Shown here: positions 25,868 through 29,928 of the stretch, one piece after another
Position numbering within the stretch: the stretch's first letter is position 1
Layout: the number at the start of each line of letters is the position of its first letter
Source: a virus
DNA length: 29,928 nucleotides
Reading direction: 5' to 3' (one strand)
Virus record (IMG/VR): IMGVR_UViG_3300046458_000085
Span: 1 to 29,928 of that record
Program-made: the position numbers and the translations under genes
Notes under the pieces: model-generated
Databases searched by the model: none
What the model was told of the DNA's origin: nothing
Seen by the model: the letters and a program-made list of their open reading frames with translations, nothing else

Positions 25868-26743
25868 TTATGGGCGGTAACGCTGGTTGAATAGCTTGCT
25901 GCGCTGCGGCATCGTCAGCGCCTGCGTGTCTGGATCGGCGCAGAAGGCCGTCCATGCGGCCGCTCGGGCGCGTGCGGCGTTCTCGGCGGCCTGAGCCTCA
26001 ACCTGTGCCTGCTGACGACGGTGCTTGGCCTGGAAGGTGACGTGCGACTGCTTGCGGGTTTCACGCTCGGCCGCGTTCTTGATCAGCGCGTCTGTGCGCT
26101 GCTTGCCAAAGGTGGCCAACAGTTGGTTGCGCTTGGCTTTCTTTTCCGTGCGCGCTTCGGCGAGCTGGTAGCCCAGCCCCAACTGGATAAAGAAGCGCGG
26201 GCGGACGTTGATCGTTACGCGGGTGATCCAGTAACGGCCGTTATGGCAGATCCGGCGCATCTTGCGATAGACCATCTTGGACGCTTCCAGCGCGCCCATC
26301 ACACGGGAAACCGTCCACTCTTGAAGCGAGGTGTCTTCTGACAGCCCGCGCTGCCGGTTGAGGCGAAATTCTCCGGCCTTGTCGAGGTAGCCCAGCACCA
26401 ACGTGGCAATGTCCAAGCGGGCAAGGATCGGCTCGATCAGCTCGGCCAGCGAGTCCCAGCGCTTCTGGCTGGTACGGTAGCCGCTGGACTGGTAGGTGTC
26501 GAAGTCGCGCAGCCACTTGCACTGGCGGTTTTTGGCTTCTTCACAGACGCGTTCTGCGGCGGTACCGAGGAACGTGCGGCGCTGGGCGTCGGTCAAAGCG
26601 CGCGGCCGGCGCGGCTGGGCCGAGCGATCGACACGCTTGAGGCGTTTGGGCGGGGCTTTGGTCTGGACAACCGACAGGCCGTTGTAGGCCGCCGATGCCG
26701 GGGAGCTTGGCAGGTGGTGGACGGTGGCGGTCACGCGCTTCAT
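25868..26743 (-). CDS. repA: Plasmid replication initiator RepA, IncFII type
   Basis: A 291-residue initiator (R1 RepA has 285). The start MKRVTATVHHLPSS overlaps the stop of a 37-residue leader peptide (ATGA). The middle part (LAELIEPILARLDIATLVLGYLDKAG, SLQEWTVSRVMGALEASKMVYRKMRRICHNGRYWITRVTINVRPRFFIQLGLG in outline) has the winged-helix-like pattern of IncFII RepA proteins. These have a helix pair, then a strand-turn-strand with a Tyr/Trp before a second helix and a run of basic residues (EARTEKKAKRNQLL). The C-terminus is basic and helical. It would open an origin just downstream and depend on leader peptide translation. An antisense RNA with the typical loop lies upstream. The extension to 26857 needs a TTG start and is rejected. 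Confidence 0.82.
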   Translation of the reverse strand: MKRVTATVHHLPSSPASAAYNGLSVVQTKAPPKRLKRVDRSAQPRRPRALTDAQRRTFLGTAAERVCEEAKNRQCKWLRDFDTYQSSGYRTSQKRWDSLAELIEPILARLDIATLVLGYLDKAGEFRLNRQRGLSEDTSLQEWTVSRVMGALEASKMVYRKMRRICHNGRYWITRVTINVRPRFFIQLGLGYQLAEARTEKKAKRNQLLATFGKQRTDALIKNAAERETRKQSHVTFQAKHRRQQAQVEAQAAENAARARAAAWTAFCADPDTQALTMPQRSKLFNQRYRP

Positions 26744-26853
26744 AGCGAACCACCGACAGCCGGCGCCCAGCGCGAAACGCGGGCCAGAGGCTGCAAATCT
26801 ATACGCCCCCGCACAAAGCCGGGGCGGCCTTCTAATGAGGCTTCGCCGATCAT
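26740..26853 (-). CDS. Leader peptide controlling repA translation (Tap/RepY-like)
   Basis: A 37-codon frame starting ATG at 26853 (MIGEASLEGRPGF), with AGGG eight bases upstream. It ends with TGA at 26742-26740, which overlaps the repA ATG. In R1 (tap) and ColIb-P9 (repY) such a peptide must be translated to open the repA/repZ start. repA itself has only a weak Shine-Dalgarno here, so coupling is likely. The peptide sequence has no conserved motif and needs none. The antisense hairpin lies about 100 bases upstream, as in those plasmids. Confidence 0.7.
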   Translation of the reverse strand: MIGEASLEGRPGFVRGRIDLQPLARVSRWAPAVGGSL

Positions 26854-26912
26854 CCAAACATCCCTAATGGCTAGGGCTTGCTTATGCGGTGATCAGCTAA
26901 TAGACTTCTACC

Positions 26913-26987
26913 TGCCCGGTTTGAAGCCAATATGTGCTGATTACCAGAAACCCCTGACCCGCCAAGGTCGGGGGTTTTCTTTTTTAA
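26913..26987 (+). ncRNA. Antisense RNA controlling repA (CopA/Inc-like)
   Basis: On the plus strand a promoter-like TTGCTT (26878-26883), 17 bases and TAGACT (26901-26906) precede a strong hairpin. ACCCCTGACC and GGTCGGGGGT arms (one G-U pair) surround the loop CGCCAA, followed by TTTTCTTTTTT ending near 26987. The repA mRNA, on the other strand, forms the mirror hairpin with the loop UUGGCG, the sequence required for antisense pairing in IncI/IncFII/IncL/M plasmids. A pseudoknot partner CGCCAA next to repA was not found. The 5' end is inferred. Confidence 0.65.
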
Positions 26988-26999
26988 GCCTGCCGAAAA

Positions 27000-27089
27000 T
27001 TCTCTAATTCTTCTTACTGCTGAGCCCCGAAGGGCTGACGGCGCTCAGAATAACGCGCCGATCTTTGGTAGTCCACAATTAGTGTAAAT
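27000..27089 (-). promoter_or_regulatory. repA promoter region with a GTGTAA/TTACAC palindrome
   Basis: GTGTAAATTTACAC (27082-27095) is a perfect 14-bp palindrome of TTACAC-type halves, facing the opposite way from the CI operators. A GCCCC/GGGGC hairpin lies near 27023-27034. The repA message must start in this region, but I cannot fix a clear promoter. Confidence 0.4.
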
Positions 27090-27272
27090 TTACACTTTCT
27101 TAAGCGAAACAACCGCATGCCGCACCGTCTCCAGGTGCAGCCATTCCCCCGGGTGGGCCTCAGGGTCATTGCCCTTCTGAAGACACATCCACGCAAGGTA
27201 CTGAATTATCGCGTCGATAGTAGACGCTTGGTCACTTTTGATCAAAGGGTTTGGAGAGGGGGTGTTCGACAT
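27090..27272 (-). CDS. Unknown 60-residue protein upstream of the replicon
   Basis: It starts MSNTPSPNPLIKSDQASTIDAIIQYLAWMCLQKGNDPEA in outline after GGAAGGAA, a good Shine-Dalgarno. Two helices (TIDAIIQYLAWMCLQKG and LHLETVRHAVVSLKK) make a small helical protein of unknown role. A nearly perfect 24-bp palindrome (27307-27330) lies upstream, so it is probably regulated by a dimeric repressor. Its end overlaps the palindrome at 27082-27095. Confidence 0.6.
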   Translation of the reverse strand: MSNTPSPNPLIKSDQASTIDAIIQYLAWMCLQKGNDPEAHPGEWLHLETVRHAVVSLKKV

Positions 27273-27306
27273 AGGGGGTTCCTTCCTACAGCAGTCGTTT
27301 CAAGTC

Positions 27307-27330
27307 GGGTGATTCTATCTAGAATCGCCC
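27307..27330. promoter_or_regulatory. 24-bp operator-like palindrome
   Basis: GGGTGATTCTA and TAGAATCGCCC, with two bases between and one mismatch (a G-T position), lie about 35 bases upstream of the 60-residue gene. It looks like a dimer binding site; the cognate protein is unknown. The rest of the gap up to 27459 shows nothing else. Confidence 0.5.
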
Positions 27331-27459
27331 AATACTGGTTATATAAACAGTGGTGGCTTTTCGCTATTTTGTGTCGCGCATGCTACCTGACCTTTGCACA
27401 CGCACCGCGATCCCTTTGTCGGATACGCCCACGCAAGCGCTCGCCAAGCCAGCAATCGG

Positions 27460-28254
27460 CTAGAACAACCCTCCCAGCGCTTCGGGCTCCCAATTCATAA
27501 TCACCAATTCGCCGGTCACTTCTGCCTGCCCTTGGCGCTGGTTGGCAGTGGTGTAGCGAATGTCCAAGGTTTCAAAATGGAACCCCTCAAACACACGCCG
27601 GATGTCCGGGTGGTCGTTGATGCTGACCATCACCTTGCCCTTGCAGCGACGCATAAAGTCGGCCATCCGTTCGTAGTTCTCGAAAGGAAAATCCACGCCG
27701 TAGCCAGCCGTCTGCCAGTAAGGCGGATCCATGTAATGGAAAGTGTGCGGCCGGTCGTAGCGCTCGGCGCATTCCAGCCACGGCAGGTTCTCCACGTAGG
27801 TGCCAGACAGGCGCTGCCATGCTGCAGAAAGATTTTCCTCAATGCGCAGCAGGTTGATCGACGGCACTGTCGTGGCCGTGCCAAACGTCTGGCCGGAGAC
27901 CTTGCCGGCGAACGCGTGGTGCTGCAGGTAGAAAAACCGCGCGGCGCGCTGGATGTCGGTCAGGGTTTCGGGGCGGGTCATTTTCTGCCACTCGAAAATC
28001 TGCCGCGAACTGAGTGCCCACTTGAACTGGCGCACGAATTCCTCAAGGTGGTTTTGCACGACGCGGTATAGCGTCACCAGGTCGCCGTTGATGTCGTTAA
28101 GAACCTCGACCCGCGACGGCTGAGGCTTCATGAAATAGAGCGCGGCACCGCCGGCAAAAACCTCAACGTAGCATTCGTGCGGTGGGAAAAGGGGGATAAG
28201 GCGATCGGCCAGACGGCGTTTGCCGCCCATCCAAGGAATGATGGGAGAGGACAT
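27460..28254 (-). CDS. DNA adenine methyltransferase, Dam/D12 class
   Basis: A 264-residue enzyme starting MSSPIIPWMGGKRRLADRL after AAGGAA. The motifs are PWMGGKR (residues 7-13), the S-adenosylmethionine motif VFAGGAAL (32-39), VLNDINGDL (51-59) and the catalytic DPPY (176-179), in the D12 class order. It would methylate adenine N6, most likely in GATC, protecting phage DNA or timing replication and packaging, as Dam does in P1. It lies between the replicon and the lysis genes with no overlap, like an added gene. No restriction enzyme is next to it, so it is an orphan. Longer starts upstream lack a Shine-Dalgarno. Confidence 0.92.
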   Translation of the reverse strand: MSSPIIPWMGGKRRLADRLIPLFPPHECYVEVFAGGAALYFMKPQPSRVEVLNDINGDLVTLYRVVQNHLEEFVRQFKWALSSRQIFEWQKMTRPETLTDIQRAARFFYLQHHAFAGKVSGQTFGTATTVPSINLLRIEENLSAAWQRLSGTYVENLPWLECAERYDRPHTFHYMDPPYWQTAGYGVDFPFENYERMADFMRRCKGKVMVSINDHPDIRRVFEGFHFETLDIRYTTANQRQGQAEVTGELVIMNWEPEALGGLF

Positions 28255-28405
28255 TAAAAGCAAGTTCCTTTGCTGCATGAATAGACAGGTGCTAGGCTCG
28301 CCGCGCTTCGTGCACGGAGTAAGAGCCTTGGCTGGACTTGCAGGGAGATTCTGCGGGGACGGCGGCCGGACTGGATGTTGACGCACCCAGCTCGGTCGCT
28401 CTTTT

Positions 28406-28948
28406 CTACTTCGGTGCTGACACTTCTTTGGCGTAGGCCTGACAGGCCGCCAGCGCGATCAATCCTCGATCGCCGTCACCGGTGATGCCGACAATTCGTT
28501 GAGCATGCGCTGGGTCAAGTTCGGCTCTTGTGGTGCCATGAACCACGCCGCCGGCGGTGGGGGTGGCTGACACCCCGTCTGCACCGGCGCCGGGGATGGC
28601 GGCGAGTAGGACTGACAGCCGGACATCAGCAGTGGCAAGGCGATCAGACAGGCGTTGCTGAGCGTTCTTTGCATCGGATAGATCCTTGTAATGAGTTTCA
28701 TCGTTGCGCTGCAGGCGCCCTTCCAGAGCCACACGCTTGCCCTGCTCGATCACCAGCGCACCCACCGCCGCCTCAGCGGCCGCACGGGCCACATCGGCAG
28801 ACTTTTGCGCCTGCTCGGCCAGCGCGTTACCGTAACGCCAATCCTGCACCACCCAACTGCCGGCAGCGCCGGCGCCGGCGATCGCCAGCAGTACCAGGAC
28901 AACCACCCACGGACGCATCGGCGCCGGAATCAGATCGAGGATGGACAT
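28406..28948 (-). CDS. Inner-membrane spanin, Rz-like
   Basis: A 180-residue protein. Its ATG (MSILDLIP) lies inside the end of the endolysin gene. A membrane segment (WVVVLVLLAIAGAGAAGSWVV, residues 14-34) is followed by a long charged helical region (ALAEQAQKSADVARAAAEAAV, QGKRVALEGRLQRNDETHYKDLSDAKNAQQRLSDRL in outline). This is the i-spanin plan of one N-terminal anchor and a periplasmic coiled coil. It pairs with the lipoprotein encoded in another frame inside it and fuses inner and outer membranes at the last step of lysis. The nested arrangement matches lambda Rz/Rz1. Confidence 0.82.
   Translation of the reverse strand: MSILDLIPAPMRPWVVVLVLLAIAGAGAAGSWVVQDWRYGNALAEQAQKSADVARAAAEAAVGALVIEQGKRVALEGRLQRNDETHYKDLSDAKNAQQRLSDRLATADVRLSVLLAAIPGAGADGVSATPTAGGVVHGTTRAELDPAHAQRIVGITGDGDRGLIALAACQAYAKEVSAPK
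28459..28674 (-). CDS. Outer-membrane spanin lipoprotein, Rz1-like (nested)
   Basis: A 71-residue protein wholly inside the Rz frame, in the +1 register. It starts MQRTLSNACLIALPLLMSGC: a short basic start, a hydrophobic run and a lipobox L-M-S-G-C with the lipid Cys at position 20. A Pro-rich segment follows (PPSPAPVQTGCQPPPPP), the hallmark of Rz1. AAGGA lies upstream of the ATG. The nested start and the lipobox make this a firm call despite the low sequence complexity. Confidence 0.85.
   Translation of the reverse strand: MQRTLSNACLIALPLLMSGCQSYSPPSPAPVQTGCQPPPPPAAWFMAPQEPNLTQRMLNELSASPVTAIED
28826..28836. repeat. GTTACCGTAAC palindrome (one-base spacer)
   Basis: Inside the first third of the Rz gene, within GCGTTACCGTAACGC. 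A one-base-spacer member of the dispersed family. Confidence 0.5.
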
Positions 28949-29589
28949 AGCACCGCCTTGGCCTTGGCCCACAGTTCGCGTCGCTCAGCACGGCCGGTGT
29001 CGGCACCGTTGATAGTGCGACTGATCCCGTCGAACAGGCCGGCATCGGCCAGATCGTTAAGGCCTCGATCCCACCAGTACCAAGCTGCCGACAGCGCGGC
29101 GTATTCCGGCTGCTCGAGCAGCTCCGGCCGATTGAGCAACGGCAAGCCCAACGCCTGACCGCACAAGCGGTAGGTGTCGCGGCCGGTGATTTGAATCAGG
29201 CCGCGCCCCCGGTAGCGGTAGCCATCCCCCGAGGACTCGGGCCCGTTGCCCATGCGATTGGCATAGACGCGATTGGCCATCTTTTCCGTGTTGCGCAGGT
29301 AGCCTTTGGCGTCCTCGATCTCGGCCGGCTCGGCTCGGCTGTTGCGGTTCTTGTCGAACCCCGTTTTGAACAGCGCCACAACCCGCTCGGCGTCCTTGTA
29401 GTAGAGACTTTCCGACAACTTGGTCAGGTGCTGCGACTCGTGCCCGCATTGCGCGATAAACGCCGCCTGCCGCACCGGTGACGTGATGCGGAACCGCGTC
29501 ATGGCCGTTTCCAGCGCAGACACAAAAACGCCCGCTACAGGGCGGGCGTTAGGGAGGATCTGCAGCAACTGCTGCTGAGTAAGTGACAT
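28930..29589 (-). CDS. Endolysin, glycoside hydrolase family 19
   Basis: A 219-residue lysozyme/chitinase-like endolysin starting MSLTQQQLLQILPNA, with TGGAG six bases upstream. The first catalytic Glu lies in QAAFIAQCGHESQHLTKLSESLYY (Glu51) and the second at Glu60, in the typical HES...SE pattern. MANRVYANRMGNG, GYRYRGRGLIQITGRDTY and the C-terminal ISRTINGADTGRAER are further family landmarks. It has no signal peptide and needs the holin to reach peptidoglycan. The spanin gene overlaps its end. It is preceded by the same hairpin module as the capsid gene. Confidence 0.93.
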   Translation of the reverse strand: MSLTQQQLLQILPNARPVAGVFVSALETAMTRFRITSPVRQAAFIAQCGHESQHLTKLSESLYYKDAERVVALFKTGFDKNRNSRAEPAEIEDAKGYLRNTEKMANRVYANRMGNGPESSGDGYRYRGRGLIQITGRDTYRLCGQALGLPLLNRPELLEQPEYAALSAAWYWWDRGLNDLADAGLFDGISRTINGADTGRAERRELWAKAKAVLCPSSI

Positions 29590-29604
29590 ACAAACTCCAG
29601 ACAT

Positions 29605-29626
29605 GAAAAAGCCGCACTCAGGCGGC
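29605..29626 (-). terminator. Hairpin plus T-run before the endolysin
   Basis: On the minus strand GCCGC pairs with GCGGC, followed by TTTTTCATG and the TGGAG ribosome binding site, as at 300-322 and 3740-3762. Confidence 0.6.
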
Positions 29627-29638
29627 GATAGGATGCGT

Positions 29639-29928
29639 TTATTGCTTCTCGATATTCACGACCTTGAGGGGCGGCTTGGCCTCTTTCTCTTTCTTTTTCT
29701 TACCCTTGGATTTACCTGCTTTGCCGGCATTGCATTCGACCGTGGTCGACCAGCCGGACTGGGTGAACACCTGTTCAACGGAGTCCGCCAGATATTCACC
29801 ATCAAGACCTTCCTTGAAGCCTTGGGCAAGAATCGGGCGCTCGGCAAAAATGTCGGTGCGGCCGGGCATCTCAAAGCGAACGTCGGCGGTCGAGCGATTG
29901 AACGCTGACAGACGGGCCTTGGCCGCTG
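29639..29928 (-). CDS. Tail hub/late control protein D, P2 gpD-like (partial)
   Basis: Only the C-terminal 96 or so residues are inside; the frame is open to the right edge. VRFEMPGRTDIFAERPILAQGFKEGLDGEYLADSVEQVF in outline, followed by a strand (STTVECN) and a Lys-rich tail, is the C-terminal pattern of P2 gpD. This is the baseplate hub protein (T4 gp27-like) that connects tube and spike. In P2, gpD ends the tail operon. Here the lysis genes follow it, so the window comes out of the end of the tail operon at this edge. Confidence 0.78.
   Translation of the reverse strand, partial: AAKARLSAFNRSTADVRFEMPGRTDIFAERPILAQGFKEGLDGEYLADSVEQVFTQSGWSTTVECNAGKAGKSKGKKKKEKEAKPPLKVVNIEKQ

Noticed and set aside
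25612-25890. 92-codon plus-strand frame in the candidate origin
   Set aside because: Weak start signals, low-complexity protein, and overlap with the end of repA; more likely non-coding.
26744-26857. N-terminal extension of RepA from a TTG
   Set aside because: The ATG at 26743 overlaps the leader peptide stop, as in related plasmids, and the extension is a shadow of the leader peptide.
1-29928. tRNA genes or tRNA-based att sites
   Set aside because: I found no cloverleaf-like sequence or direct repeat of att type by eye; a tRNA search program was not available.

Overview
The window reads as part of a circular temperate phage genome kept as a plasmid (a phage-plasmid) in a Pseudomonas-like host, probably near the P. 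fluorescens group. This rests on high GC, strong Shine-Dalgarno sites and the protein families. It carries a lambda-type head module (small and large terminase, gpW joiner, portal, ClpP-type protease with scaffold, decoration protein, major capsid, FII and Z) joined to a P2-type contractile tail module (gpV spike, start of the gp25-like protein, end of gpD). It also carries plasmid maintenance genes: an IncFII-type RepA with leader peptide and antisense RNA, a ParA plus ribbon-helix-helix partition pair, HicAB toxin-antitoxin, and a tyrosine recombinase. No host gene and no attachment site was recognised.

Layout. 1-9537 (minus strand): packaging, head and first tail genes, almost all overlapping by ATGA. 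9538-9953: no gene, but repeats and a dyad arranged like a lambda cos region. 9954-10749: holin operon with two small proteins. 10972-15080 (minus): recombinase and early genes down from a Cro-like regulator. 15081-16711 (plus): CI-like repressor, operators, a small protein and a LuxR-type regulator. 16712-17834 (plus): parA and a parG-like gene. 17859-25121 (minus): about 18 small accessory genes, including a UmuD'-like protein and hicAB. 25122-27272: iteron array, probable origin, repA, leader peptide and antisense RNA, then a small gene. 27460-29928 (minus): adenine methylase, spanins, endolysin and gpD.

The left edge runs into the start of the P2-like tail operon (V then W), while the right edge comes out of its end (gpD). 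This fits a circle opened inside the tail operon. An integrated prophage with ends next to its integrase does not explain it well.

The most striking unexplained structure is regulatory. (1) Six arrays of an 8-bp repeat (consensus WTTCGTYA) lie upstream of parA, parG and three small genes next to the origin. This looks like a centromere and operator system spread over several promoters, as in pSM19035. (2) Two of those genes share a leader hairpin that pairs with their own ribosome binding site; the loop is conserved and the stem arms differ but still pair. (3) At least ten copies of a 12-bp palindrome GTKACNNGTMAC lie mostly at gene borders, several of them supplying stop codons or C-terminal codons. 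(4) repA has an antisense hairpin whose target loop is UUGGCG, the hallmark of IncI/IncFII copy control.
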